Assembly: GCF_017115105.1 (NCBI RefSeq) | Contig: NZ_JABXKH010000035.1 | Coordinates: 1 to 50,659, forward strand | DNA length: 50,659 nucleotides | From: Nostoc sp. NMS2 | Lineage (GTDB): Bacteria > Cyanobacteriota > Cyanobacteriia > Cyanobacteriales > Nostocaceae | Direction: 5' to 3' | Shown: piece by piece, positions 16,256-25,964 of the stretch | Layout of the letters: each line of letters starts with the position of its first letter | How positions within the stretch are numbered: position 1 is the stretch's first letter | Notes under the pieces: generated by a model | What the model was told of the DNA's origin: nothing | The model's input: the letters and a program-made list of their open reading frames with translations, nothing else | Databases searched by the model: none | Position numbers and translations under genes: made by a program

Positions 16256-19200
16256 TTAACCAGGTGGGGCTGCTTCTTCAAAGGGACGAATAATTGCTGG
16301 GGCTGGTGTAACTTCTGGTTTAAAAATTCCCTGTAAAGCTTGTTCTAAAGTTTGGGCCATGACAATCCGGTTTTCGTAAGCCACAACTACCCGCACCAAA
16401 GTTGGCAGACTATTCTGTGTGGCTTCTAAATAGATTGGCTCGACATAAAGCAGCGATTGCTCAATGGGAATTACTAATAGATTGCCTTGAATGGCTTTCG
16501 ACCCTTGGCGATTCCACAGGGAAATTTGCTGAGAAATTACCGGGTCTTGGTTAATCCGCGCCTCGATTTGTTCTGTACCATAGACCAGCCTTTCTTTTGG
16601 AAAAGTATATAACAATAACTTACCGTAATTAACACCATCCGATCGCGCCGCTAACCAAGCGATTAAATTAGTTCGTTGTCTGGGAGTATACGGTAGAAAC
16701 AAAATAAACTCTTCTCTACGAGAAGCTTCGCCAACAAAAGGTGCAGTGGGTAGAGTAGTAATCAAGTAGTATGGCTCTACAGGACGGGGTTCACTGCCAT
16801 AGATTTCATTAGGAATCTGCCACTGGTCTTCCCGATTGTAAAATACCTGGGGATCGGTCATGTGATAGGTCATCAACCGCTCAGATTGAATTTTGAAAAA
16901 GTCCACCGGATAGCGGGTATGACTGCGGAGATTAACAGGCATTGTACTGAGCGGTTTAAACATTTGGGGAAATATCCCTGACCAAGTGGCAATGATTGGA
17001 TCGCTCTTATCGGCAATATAAAAATTCACACTGCCGTTGTAGGCATCAACTACTACTTTGATAGAATTACGAATGTAGTTGATCCCATCGCTACCAGTGT
17101 CTGAATAAGGATAGCGATCGCTCGTCGTGTAGGCATCAATAATCCAGTAAAGATAACTGGGATTACTGGGGAAATCTTGATTAGCAGCAGCAGCAACTAA
17201 ATAGGGGTCGCTATCAAATTTCAAAAAAGGTGCGATCGCTTGAATTCTTTGCTTGACATTTCGCCGCAGTAACAATTTTGTCTCTGGCGAAAAGTCCTGC
17301 GTCAGCACCATCTGCCAATCTTTCAAATACATGGCAAATAACCACCGTCGCCATGCTGAACCGATTTCAACGCCACCCAGACCATCATAAGAGTTGTAAA
17401 CATTGTCACTACCACTCGGGTAGTCTAACTCTCTAACTCTTGTGCCAGTCATGACGTAGGTATTGGCTATTTCACCGTAATAAATTCGGGGTTGACCAAT
17501 GGGAATGCTTTTACGAATGGCTGCACTAGAAGTTGTGAGGGCGCTACTATCATCACTAATATCTTTGACAAAATATTCTGGTAGTCCACCAGGCCCAACT
17601 TTATTAACTGGGCTAACAGTAAACCCGAAACCGTGGGTATAAATTAAATGGCGGTTAACCCATGTTTGAGCTTCTTGTGGTACAGCATTGTAGTCTAATT
17701 CTCGCGCGGCAATCAGTACTTGCTGCCGTTCTGTTGCTTCCTGCTTAGGTTCTGATGGCTTTTGGGGGGCTGATGCTTGGGGTGAAGTTACATCTGTTTT
17801 TAGGGTATATCGATCGATATCAGCATCGGGAAACCGATAATATGGCCGAATTTGTTGTAGCTGACGGTTAGTTTCTAAAAGTGGTCGCTGATCCCAAAGG
17901 CGAATATTCCGAATTGTCAAGTCATTCTTTTGAATATCAGCTTCAGTCAGTCTTCCTTGAGGATTGAAGCCTCTGGCATCGATTGCTTCTAAATCGAACG
18001 CTTGACGAGTCAAGGCGATAGTCCGTTGAATGTAGGGTTGCTCTCGCTGCAACTCATTAGGTTCGACAATTAAATATTGCACCACCGTAGGTAAAACAAC
18101 GTCAGCCGCTACAACTAATACTAAATAAATCCCCAACCCGGAAAATACCAAGTGACGATACTGAGATTTGGGTTTCCAGAAAAACGTTCGCCAAAGTAGG
18201 TAAAAGGCGATCGCTACAGCCACAACGCACAAGACAGTATAAGCTGGCAACTGGGCTGTCACATCTGTATAGCTAGCACCATAACTTACACCACGGCTAG
18301 AATACACGAGTTCATAGCGGCTTTGCCAATAACTCAAAGCCACTACCAACATCAATAAACCACCCATACCGAATAAATGACGCTGCTGCTGGGGCGAAAA
18401 ACCAGGGAAAATCCCCTGACTCAAACTGTCAGCCGACAAAAGATAAGTGAGGGTAACGGCGACGAAACCATATAAACATAATCCCATCAGCCAGAGTTCT
18501 AGCAATTCCCAAACGGGTAAGGAAAATACATAAAAGCTGATATCTCGACCAAATAAAGGGTCAGTGCTGTTGAAAGGGGTGGGGTGGAAATATTGCAGCA
18601 CCTTTGGCCAGTGTTGGAATAGGATGAATGCAAAAATGGGACTGAATATAACCGCGATCGCAGTTAATAAAAATTGAGGATAGATTAAAATTGCGATCGC
18701 TATTCCCACAATTAAGCCGATATACCAGACTTGAGAGACAATTTGCCTCAAGAGTTGCCAGATTGTCTCTAGTCGAAATAGGGCAGGAATGGGTAAAATA
18801 CCCTGATTAACTGGAGAATGCCAGTAAGAAAGAGCAATTTGGCCATAGTGAGCCAGCATTAACCCGATCAACAAGCTCAGTATCAGAATTAGGGGTAATA
18901 ACCCGCGCAATCTCAATTTTTTAAATTGCGGCGCAAATGTCCGGGTTTCGTTGCGTCTTGGATAATGAGGACTGAGAAAATTTGTTAATTCACTGGTGAG
19001 TTCTGCTTCCTCACGCCTGACTTCCTCAATCTTCAGAGACTGAGAATATTTGAGCCGTTGTGCTAAAGCCAGGTTTAGCAGTAGATAGGCAGCAGTTACC
19101 CCAGCCACCACTACCCACAAAACACCACGAGTCACTACCTTTAACAGAAATACTTGGAGGTAGCCGACTTCCTGAAACCAAAAAATATCTGCTCCCATGC

Positions 19201-19273
19201 GGGAAGCGAGATCCAACAGTAGCCACAGCCCCAATAATAAAATTAATAGTCTAAAGCCCCATTTCCAGATCAT
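16256..19273 (-). CDS. UPF0182 family large membrane protein
   Basis: A full-length COG1615/UPF0182 protein of 1005 residues. The N-terminal third has seven or so TMs (near 5-22, 45-68, 125-147, 182-220, 255-280, 305-322, 345-400). From about 410 a large extracytoplasmic domain follows, with family motifs such as [28 protein letters not shown] and WPGIFP-like WSGIFPQMF. Its biochemical role is not established. The segment GEASRREE near residue 845 is encoded by a short dispersed repeat (16711-16735) that has entered the frame without breaking it. It is monocistronic with ATG at 19273. Confidence 0.9.
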   Translation of the reverse strand: MIWKWGFRLLILLLGLWLLLDLASRMGADIFWFQEVGYLQVFLLKVVTRGVLWVVVAGVTAAYLLLNLALAQRLKYSQSLKIEEVRREEAELTSELTNFLSPHYPRRNETRTFAPQFKKLRLRGLLPLILILSLLIGLMLAHYGQIALSYWHSPVNQGILPIPALFRLETIWQLLRQIVSQVWYIGLIVGIAIAILIYPQFLLTAIAVIFSPIFAFILFQHWPKVLQYFHPTPFNSTDPLFGRDISFYVFSLPVWELLELWLMGLCLYGFVAVTLTYLLSADSLSQGIFPGFSPQQQRHLFGMGGLLMLVVALSYWQSRYELVYSSRGVSYGASYTDVTAQLPAYTVLCVVAVAIAFYLLWRTFFWKPKSQYRHLVFSGLGIYLVLVVAADVVLPTVVQYLIVEPNELQREQPYIQRTIALTRQAFDLEAIDARGFNPQGRLTEADIQKNDLTIRNIRLWDQRPLLETNRQLQQIRPYYRFPDADIDRYTLKTDVTSPQASAPQKPSEPKQEATERQQVLIAARELDYNAVPQEAQTWVNRHLIYTHGFGFTVSPVNKVGPGGLPEYFVKDISDDSSALTTSSAAIRKSIPIGQPRIYYGEIANTYVMTGTRVRELDYPSGSDNVYNSYDGLGGVEIGSAWRRWLFAMYLKDWQMVLTQDFSPETKLLLRRNVKQRIQAIAPFLKFDSDPYLVAAAANQDFPSNPSYLYWIIDAYTTSDRYPYSDTGSDGINYIRNSIKVVVDAYNGSVNFYIADKSDPIIATWSGIFPQMFKPLSTMPVNLRSHTRYPVDFFKIQSERLMTYHMTDPQVFYNREDQWQIPNEIYGSEPRPVEPYYLITTLPTAPFVGEASRREEFILFLPYTPRQRTNLIAWLAARSDGVNYGKLLLYTFPKERLVYGTEQIEARINQDPVISQQISLWNRQGSKAIQGNLLVIPIEQSLLYVEPIYLEATQNSLPTLVRVVVAYENRIVMAQTLEQALQGIFKPEVTPAPAIIRPFEEAAPPG

Positions 19274-19495
19274 TCCGTGGCAGCCAAACTATCTGTAAAG
19301 CCAACTTTACCGCATCAAGGAAGGTATTTGGTACTTTCCCAAAAATTATCACTACCTTCCACAATAGCTGAATTCAGCAACGCCTAAAAGTTTATATTCT
19401 TCTCACCCCAGCAAAAGAGAACAATTAGAGTCTCTGTTGCTGGAGTGATATTTTCACTAAATAAAGTTGAACATCCTGTAAATATTAGCCATTGA

Positions 19496-19810
19496 TTATT
19501 GCTGCATCGAAGGTGTGGGAAAAATTCTGCTGAATATAGGAAGCCGTGGCTCTGGCTTCGTTGCAGTTATATTGGCATTAGCAGCAGAAGAGTTATTACT
19601 TGCCTCAGACACGATAGTTTGTTTGTTATTAGTAGAATTGGCAGAATCACTCAATGGAATAGCCGAAGGTGAATTTGAAGATACGGAACTAATATTATCA
19701 GTATTTTGACTGTTGGGCTTTACCGAAGTTTGACCTTGACATGGAGTAATGATGAAAATCGAAGTTGTTCCTAATGCCAGTATAAGCAAATGAGAAAAAT
19801 ATTGTTGCAT
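19496..19810 (-). CDS. small secreted Ser/Asn-rich protein, unknown
   Basis: A protein of 104 residues with a signal peptide (LLILALGTTSIFIITPCQG, cleavage likely around residue 27) and a mature part made almost entirely of Ser, Asn, Thr and Ala, ending in Pro-rich RLPIFSRIFPTPSMQQ. A Cys at residue 24 resembles a lipobox only weakly. It is likely exported and disordered. No domain is recognised. A 1-kb gap with hairpins and repeats lies upstream. Confidence 0.5.
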   Translation of the reverse strand: MQQYFSHLLILALGTTSIFIITPCQGQTSVKPNSQNTDNISSVSSNSPSAIPLSDSANSTNNKQTIVSEASNNSSAANANITATKPEPRLPIFSRIFPTPSMQQ

Positions 19811-19922
19811 AAAGATTTACAAAATGGGTTGGTAAATATTCAAACTTTCAAGTAGTTGTGCTTATTCTTAGTTATAAATAAACCGTAGCTTTAGTATGTT
19901 GTAAAGCATGGCAATGTTAGCC

Positions 19923-19976
19923 TATAAAACCTGCTTTTCGGGTTTTATAAGTAAATGGATACTAGCACTTGCTAGT
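19923..19976. promoter_or_regulatory. pair of hairpins upstream of the secreted-protein gene
   Basis: TATAAAACC-n-GGTTTTATA at 19923-19949 and ACTAGCA-ct-TGCTAGT at 19961-19976. They lie 110-165 bp before the start at 19810. They could be operators or transcript ends. Most of the rest of 19811-20831 is AT-rich, apart from the nested repeat block at 20371-20590. Confidence 0.3.
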
Positions 19977-20370
19977 ACATTAATTAGCTGAAAAAGCTTA
20001 AGCGTACCAAATCAAATACCCTATAATTTAAGGGTAATGTAAATTTCTCTTTAATAAAAAGAGAGTGGTTATTTCAAGACTGCTGAATCAGTCTGGTAGA
20101 TAGTTAGCAAATAGATACACCTGAAAAGCTGACGTTTTTTTATCAACTAAGCCAGCACAACTATTCATACTTTAGTTGTTTTTCACTTATTATTAAAATA
20201 GGAATACTACGGATTTTTTGATAAAGTTAGTTTATAGAGAATCAACTCTTAACTCGCATATTTAAGTAACTAAAGTAGAAAGTATATAAATTTTTAATAA
20301 AACCTGAGCTTTATGAAGTAGCTTCTGTAAATAAATATATGGCGTTTCCTAATCATACAAGGTACATCAT

Positions 20371-20590
20371 AGGCCCCTATCGAAGAGCGGGGAGCAGGGT
20401 GGTTTCATACGAAAAAAGAAAAATACATAAGTCTTGATTTTTCATGTATAACCATAGATTTTGACCCCTCTCCAAACCTCTCCCCGAAGCGGAGAGAGGC
20501 TTTGAAAGCTAGTTTCAGTTTTTCTCTGGTTGTATGAAACCACCCTGCTATCGAAGAGCGGGGAGGGGGTTGGGGTGGGGTTTTTGTACC
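20371..20590. repeat. older palindromic repeat interrupted by the 155-bp element
   Basis: AGGCCCCTATCGAAGAGCGG on the left and GGGGAGGGGGTTGGGGTGGG on the right are the halves of one dispersed repeat split by the insertion at 20394-20548. Confidence 0.6.
20394..20548. mobile_element. 155-bp non-autonomous element with 17-bp TIRs and 16-bp target duplication
   Basis: The terminal inverted repeats are perfect: GCAGGGTGGTTTCATAC (20394-20410) and its complement (20532-20548). The flanks are identical 16-mers, TATCGAAGAGCGGGGA at 20378-20393 and 20549-20564. Removing the element and one duplication restores a continuous GC-rich palindromic repeat. It carries no gene, only an inner CTCTCCCCGAAGCGGAGAG hairpin, so it must be mobilised in trans. 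Confidence 0.85.
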
Positions 20591-20831
20591 TCACTCAACT
20601 GGGAACCGCTATACATACTATTGGTTTATTTCTAGACATCCTAAAGCAGCATCCCGTTTTTATCAGACGAACCAGCCAGCAATCAAGTGATAATTTTTTG
20701 ATCTTATGTCGATATTTTAAGCTTTACAATCACCACCTGAAACTTTCAGAGCATCTGGGGATTCTTACAAGTTAGACTAGACTTCTCTAGTTAGGAATGG
20801 CGACATCCACGCCCTATTTTTCTGAAAATAT

Positions 20832-22124
20832 ATGAAATTTAGAACCTTCAAATATCCTTTCGCACTCATGCTAGTCAGCTTCAGTTTTTTGCAGACAGCT
20901 GATGCTCAAACTACTGTAGCTGAAATCTCCAAGCTATCTCAAGAAGTTTCTGTACTTCGGAAACAAGGCCCAAGCGGGTTACAACTATTTCTCAAATCTC
21001 ATGCGAATACGCTAAATATTAATTCTTCAGATGCAGTTCTACCTTCCCCTGCACTCCGGGTAGCTTTAGACGAACTCTGTCAACAACGAGATTGTTATGC
21101 CTCTGGTCTGTACTGGTACACTGACATAGAACAAGCCAAGGCTGCTGCTAGAACCAGTGGTAAACCTATTTTATCTCTGCGGTTGCTGGGTAGACTGGAT
21201 CAGGATTTGAGTTGTGCCAATAGTAGGTTTTTCAGGGTAGCGCTGTATCCGAACGGTGAAATTTCTAAGCTGCTTCAAGACCACTTTATTTTGCACTGGC
21301 AATCAGTACGCCCTGTACCCAAAGTAACTATTGATTTTGGCGATGGACGCAAGTTGGAGCGGACAATTACAGGCAATAGCATTCATTATATATTAGATGG
21401 GTCGGGTCGTCCAATTGATGCAATTCCAGGGTTATATAGTCCCAAGGCATTTTTACGTCAGTTACAGCAGGCTGAAGTAGCGGTAAAAAATTATAGCAAA
21501 CTTGCAAAAAGCGATCGCAAGGCTTTTTTAATAAAATACCACAGCGATCGCCTAAATTCTATCCAAGCCCAATGGGTTGCAGATTTATCCCGCCTGGGTA
21601 TCCAGTCTCCCCCTAAGTTGGTGAAAGTTCCGAGCAATCCCAGTCAGCCACCTACAGCAGAAAGAGCAAGTTCTCTAGCAGTTTCTAAGATGAGAGTTGA
21701 AACGCCAATGCTAAGTGCTTTTCAATCTGATGCTGAACGGAATCAAAACGCTTTAACTGAAATTACCGACCAGGAAGTTTGGAACAAAATCGCTCAACTC
21801 TATGCTGCCGATGTCAAGCTAGATCAAAATAGCATCTCTTTAATCAGAGCTAAAAAGTCTCAGTCTGTCAACACTAAAGAAGATAATTTGCCGATCATAG
21901 TGAAAAAATTTGAAACCACAATGGCTTTAGATACAGTCAGAAATGAATATATGCTACACAGCCAAATTCATCAATGGTTTATGCAAGGGAAGCAAACAAG
22001 CAGTGTGGAAGCGCTCAATGAGCAAGTATACGCCCAACTATTTTTAACTCCTAGTTCTGACCCTTGGTTGGGGCTTTTCCCCAGCGATAGCTACAGCGCT
22101 ATTGATAATGATGGCATCCGTTAA
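20832..22124 (+). CDS. secreted protein with a degenerate thioredoxin-like domain
   Basis: A protein of 430 residues. The signal peptide is at 1-26 (FALMLVSFSFLQTADAQ). A region at about 95-215 reads like a thioredoxin-7 fold: DIEQAKAAARTSGKPILSLR, then a long insertion, FILHWQSVRPVP, and IHYILDGSGRPIDAIPGLYSPKAFL. In place of CxxC there is only DLSCANSRFF, so disulphide exchange is unlikely. Two more Cys occur just before (LCQQRDCYASG). The C-terminal half (about 250-430) is helical and unassigned. It is expected in the periplasm or outside. Function unknown, and the thioredoxin call is by pattern only. Confidence 0.6.
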   Translation: MKFRTFKYPFALMLVSFSFLQTADAQTTVAEISKLSQEVSVLRKQGPSGLQLFLKSHANTLNINSSDAVLPSPALRVALDELCQQRDCYASGLYWYTDIEQAKAAARTSGKPILSLRLLGRLDQDLSCANSRFFRVALYPNGEISKLLQDHFILHWQSVRPVPKVTIDFGDGRKLERTITGNSIHYILDGSGRPIDAIPGLYSPKAFLRQLQQAEVAVKNYSKLAKSDRKAFLIKYHSDRLNSIQAQWVADLSRLGIQSPPKLVKVPSNPSQPPTAERASSLAVSKMRVETPMLSAFQSDAERNQNALTEITDQEVWNKIAQLYAADVKLDQNSISLIRAKKSQSVNTKEDNLPIIVKKFETTMALDTVRNEYMLHSQIHQWFMQGKQTSSVEALNEQVYAQLFLTPSSDPWLGLFPSDSYSAIDNDGIR

Positions 22125-22235
22125 GTTAATACAGCAGAGTTTAAATATTTACACTGAGTAGCACAGTGCAGTTCAATTACTTTAAAAGCGCTGTAAATTG
22201 AAGTAAATAAAAGGGAGTGACGAGATTTTATAGTA

Positions 22236-22264
22236 TTGACACCTCACCCATCACTCCTTATAAT
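22236..22264 (+). promoter_or_regulatory. perfect consensus sigma-70 promoter
   Basis: TTGACA (22236-22241), a spacer of exactly 17 nt, and TATAAT (22259-22264). No protein gene starts within 780 bp downstream. Transcription would begin near 22271. Confidence 0.7.
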
Positions 22265-22270
22265 TTGCGC

Positions 22271-22431
22271 GTTGATTAGCTGTTACGCATTGTTAAATTA
22301 CATCAGCTTACTGCTTCATTTATCCTCTAACTAAAGAGGCGGATAATTGTTAAGTTGTTATGTTGTTTTCTATACAAATATTTTTAACTTACCAAACAGA
22401 ATTCAGTAACCAGAATTCTGTTTGGTATTTT
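22271..22431 (+). ncRNA. candidate small RNA of about 160 nt
   Basis: Bounded by the consensus promoter at 22236-22264 and the 15-bp hairpin at 22390-22427 with a following TTTT. Internally it can fold CCTCT-aactaa-AGAGG at 22324-22339, extended by TAT/ATA pairs. It has none of the Yfr1 or 6S hallmarks I know. A 46-codon frame from ATG 22360 runs through the hairpin but has no ribosome site, so a non-coding product is preferred. It could instead be an untranslated leader with premature termination. Confidence 0.5.
22390..22431 (+). terminator. 15-bp perfect hairpin followed by a short T-run
   Basis: TACCAAACAGAATTC-(8 nt)-GAATTCTGTTTGGTA then TTTT. It is AT-balanced with 15 perfect pairs, and probably ends the transcript from the promoter at 22236. 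It may also stop readthrough from the gene ending at 22124. The remaining gap to 23052 is AT-rich with no gene I can support. Confidence 0.6.
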
Positions 22432-23052
22432 GTACCACTGGCAGACTTAAGTTTTATTGTTGCCTCTGTTAGAGAGTTCCATAATGGATTTGAAAATTGA
22501 AAGGCTCTGATTTACTACTTTTTAAAGAAGTTGGGAATGTTATTGTGAAATTTATTACTAATTAATGTGTTCATAATCACAAAGAAAGTTAACTTAGATT
22601 ATATATCTTTGGTAGTAGTCGCTTGATTCCTGTGATGGAAGTTGGAGAAAATATTATCAGTTATTCTAGATAGTATTGAAAATAATTATCATTAGTGCTA
22701 AATCATTCATTGGGGGAATGACAAAGTGGGTTAAAAATAGTGAGAAATTAAGTTTGAGATCGGGGTTTTTCAGGTTATGCTGTCCTATCTAATTTGTTTC
22801 CTAGTAATAATTTTTACTGGCTTATTAGTTTGGTTATAAATGAGCATAATCTTAGGTCAGCAAATTTGGCTCTCGTATTGGCTGAGTTTACCAAATTGTC
22901 CCACCAAAGGTAGAAGTAATAATTAGCAAAATACCGTAGGCTTTATTGTAACAAAGCATCTGGGTGGCTACAGTCATTAATGGACACTCTGTAATTTCCT
23001 ACTAATAGATTTTTTTTGCTCAACCTCTGCAAACAAGTAGCGGGAATTTAAG

Positions 23053-24222
23053 GTGAACATAGAACAATTTATCCAACGCGCAGAAATATTGCACAAGCGT
23101 TTAGCAGATTTATACCAAACTGCTAGTGTATTACCTTGGATTCCACCGGATCTACTGCCGCAAGCTTTAAAGGAACTCTATAATACCTTAAAGATAGTAC
23201 AGTTAGCGGCACAAGAACTGTATCAGCAAAATGAAGAACTATTACAAACACGGAATTGGATAGAAGCAGAACGCCAACACTACCAGGATTTATTTGAGTT
23301 TGCGCCAGACGGCTATTTAGTGACTAATACAGAAGGAATCATTCAAGAAGCTAACCATACCGCAGCGAAGTTGCTCAATGTTTCAAAGCATTTTTTGGTG
23401 GGCAAACCAATGATTAACTTTGTTCCTCTAGAAGAACGTCAACAGGTTGGCAGCGAACTTATCCAGTTATCTCAATCAGACAGAGTTAGAGAGTTATTGC
23501 TACGCTTGCAAAAACGTTATGGTGAGTCCTTTGATGCAGCTTTGACAGTGACAGTTGTTCGCAATCAGCAGGGTAAGGCAATCTCTCTGCGTTGGATGGT
23601 GCGTAATATTAGTGAGCGTCAGTACTTAGAATCAGGAATAGTTAAGAATGACGGCGACTTATTCAACGATCGTCACGTGCATCAACATTCTAAAGGAGAG
23701 ACTATTCTCCTCAATCCATTAGTAATTTGGTATGTTTCTCAGGGTTTGGTCAAACTCAGTACCTACTGTGAAACGGGTGAAGAAGTGTTGATAGGATTGG
23801 CAACGGCAGGAATGGTTTTTGGTTCTAGTTTGACTTCTCTAAATATCTACCAAGCAACAGCCTTCTCTGATGTTAAGTTGGTATCAATTTATGCGGCAGA
23901 GATAGAGGCTTCTCCAAATCTGAGCCACACGCTTTTACCAAAAATCAATCAGAGGTTACGGCAAACAGAATCTTTTTTAGTTATTTCTGGAAGGCGACGA
24001 GTACAAGAGCGCTTGCACTATCTATTAGAACTTTTGAAACGAGAAGTGGGTGAAACTGTGCCGGAAGGAACTCGCCTCAGTGTTCGCTTTACTCACGAAG
24101 ATATTGCTAGCGCCTGTTGTACTACCAGGGTAACAATTACACGATTGATGGGCAAATTACAAGAAGAAGGTATTATCAGTTTTGACTCAAAGAAACACAT
24201 TATTTTGAAAGATTTCCATTAA
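23053..24222 (+). CDS. PAS domain - CRP/FNR family fusion regulator
   Basis: 389 residues from GTG 23053. In order: a helical coiled-coil region (5-85), a PAS domain at about 78-190 (YQDLFEFAPDGYLVTNTEGI, WMVRNISERQ), a CRP-like effector domain at about 215-300 and a CRP-type HTH at about 335-389 (FTHEDIASACCTTRVTITRL). The cyclic-nucleotide phosphate-binding cassette is not recognisable, so the input is more likely sensed by PAS. The fusion adds a sensory module to a normally stand-alone regulator. It lies directly upstream of glpK on the same strand, 130 bp before its start, which makes glycerol metabolism a candidate target by position only. Confidence 0.85.
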   Translation: MNIEQFIQRAEILHKRLADLYQTASVLPWIPPDLLPQALKELYNTLKIVQLAAQELYQQNEELLQTRNWIEAERQHYQDLFEFAPDGYLVTNTEGIIQEANHTAAKLLNVSKHFLVGKPMINFVPLEERQQVGSELIQLSQSDRVRELLLRLQKRYGESFDAALTVTVVRNQQGKAISLRWMVRNISERQYLESGIVKNDGDLFNDRHVHQHSKGETILLNPLVIWYVSQGLVKLSTYCETGEEVLIGLATAGMVFGSSLTSLNIYQATAFSDVKLVSIYAAEIEASPNLSHTLLPKINQRLRQTESFLVISGRRRVQERLHYLLELLKREVGETVPEGTRLSVRFTHEDIASACCTTRVTITRLMGKLQEEGIISFDSKKHIILKDFH

Positions 24223-24352
24223 TTACAGATGGGTATCTGGTGAGGAAATATGACCTAAATGTACACAAAATAATGTATATGTGATTTAATGCGTATTGCT
24301 AAAATTGCGATGCCTAGTTTGGGCTACACCTACGCAGTATGTCAAAGGAGCT

Positions 24353-25867
24353 ATGCATACACTTGGCAACACAACTCTATCATCGGGCTACATCTTAGCA
24401 CTGGACTTAGGTACAACAGGCAACCGCGCTTTTGTGTTTAACGCAGATGGTAAGATTGTTGGGCAGGCATACAAAGAACTAACTCAGTATTATCCTCAGC
24501 CCGGTTGGTTAGAACATGATCCTCAACAAATTTGGCAGGATACGTGTTGGGTGATAGAAACCGCCATTAAGAATGCCCAGATTGTTCCATCTACGATCGC
24601 AGCTTTGGGACTAACTGTACAGCGTGAAACCTGCTTGATTTGGGACAAAACTACTGGTAAGCCACTCCATAGAGCGATCGTCTGGCAAGATCGCCGCACT
24701 GCTCCCCTTTGCCACCAGTTACAAGAGCAAGGCTATGCTGATGAAATTTACGATCGCACCGGATTAATTATTGATGCCTATTTTTCTGCTACCAAACTCA
24801 GGTGGCTATTAGATCAGTTTACAGATGTTGACCTGAAGAATGTCTTAGCAGGCACTATTGATACCTGGGTGCTGTGGAATCTCACAGGTGGAAAAGTCCA
24901 TGCTACTGACCACAGCAACGCCAGCCGGACAATGTTGATGAATCTCAAAACCTGTGAGTGGGATGAGAATTTACTAAATTTGTTTCAAATTCCGGCTCAT
25001 ATTCTGCCCCAAATTCAGTCTAGTTTAGGAGTATTTGGAGTTACTGATGCTACTTTGTTGGGCGCTGAAATTCCCATTACTGCGATATTGGGGGATCAAC
25101 AAGCGGCTTTATTTGGTCATGGCTGCGATCGCCCAGGTTTGATGAAATGTACTTACGGAACTGGTAGCTTTTTGGTGGCTCACACAGGCGATCGAATTGT
25201 GCGATCGCACCATCAACTTATTTCTACGGTGGCATGGACAAAAGCAAATCCAAGCGGAGAATTAGATGTAGGCTATGCCTTAGAAGGTAGTATGTTTACT
25301 AGTGGAGCTTGTATTCAATGGTTGCGCGATCGCCTGAAGCTGATTAAAACTGCTGCTGAAAGTGAAATGATGGCAAATCAGGTAACAGATAATGGCGGAG
25401 TCTACTTTGTGCCTGCATTTAGTGGGTTAGGCGCACCTTATTGGGATATGAGCGCTAGGGGAGCCTTTTTCGGCATTACCGCCAGTGTCCAAGCAGAGCA
25501 TCTAGTCCGTGCCGTGTTGGAAGCGATCGCATATCAAGTTTTGGAAGTAGTGCAAGCAATTAATTCATCTAGCAGTAATCCAGTTGGTCGATTAACCGTG
25601 GATGGCGGAGCTTGTGAGAATAATTTTTTGATGCAGTTCCAGGCTGATGTATTAGGTATTCCAGTTGAACGACCGATAATGCGCCATACGACCGTTCAGG
25701 GTGCAGCATTTGCAGCAGGTTTAGCTGTAGGATTTTGGGAGAGCTATGAAGCACTGGTGCAGCAACGGCAAATTGAGCGTGTGTTTGAGCCGAGGAGCGA
25801 TAGGCCATTATCTAACTTTGGTACTTGGCAAAAAGCAGTGAAACGCACTCTCACTTGGGAAGATTAG
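24353..25867 (+). CDS. glpK: glycerol kinase
   Basis: 504 residues from ATG 24353, which follows AAAGGAG very closely; a TTG-initiated extension to 24296 lies outside the family. It is a FGGY kinase that phosphorylates glycerol to sn-glycerol 3-phosphate with ATP. Seen: the N-terminal phosphate loop LALDLGTTGNRAF (Leu where E. coli has Gln), QRETCLIWDK, YFSATKLRWLLD, GDQQAALFGHGC, GTYGTGS-type TYGTGSFL, FSGLGAPYWD and the C-terminal DGGACENNFLMQ. The length and motifs indicate an intact enzyme. It feeds glycerol into lipid or glycolytic pools. Confidence 0.95.
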   Translation: MHTLGNTTLSSGYILALDLGTTGNRAFVFNADGKIVGQAYKELTQYYPQPGWLEHDPQQIWQDTCWVIETAIKNAQIVPSTIAALGLTVQRETCLIWDKTTGKPLHRAIVWQDRRTAPLCHQLQEQGYADEIYDRTGLIIDAYFSATKLRWLLDQFTDVDLKNVLAGTIDTWVLWNLTGGKVHATDHSNASRTMLMNLKTCEWDENLLNLFQIPAHILPQIQSSLGVFGVTDATLLGAEIPITAILGDQQAALFGHGCDRPGLMKCTYGTGSFLVAHTGDRIVRSHHQLISTVAWTKANPSGELDVGYALEGSMFTSGACIQWLRDRLKLIKTAAESEMMANQVTDNGGVYFVPAFSGLGAPYWDMSARGAFFGITASVQAEHLVRAVLEAIAYQVLEVVQAINSSSSNPVGRLTVDGGACENNFLMQFQADVLGIPVERPIMRHTTVQGAAFAAGLAVGFWESYEALVQQRQIERVFEPRSDRPLSNFGTWQKAVKRTLTWED

Positions 25868-25964
25868 CCATTGAAGTAAAGGACTTTAGCATAAGAGGGG
25901 GAAAGCAAAGAAAAAAATAACAATTTATTACAATCAAGCAAATTGATAGAGAGTGTTAATTATC

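Noticed and set aside
20530..20775. 81-codon frame on the plus strand
   Set aside because: It starts inside the terminal repeat of the 155-bp element and runs into repeat DNA; no family-like sequence.
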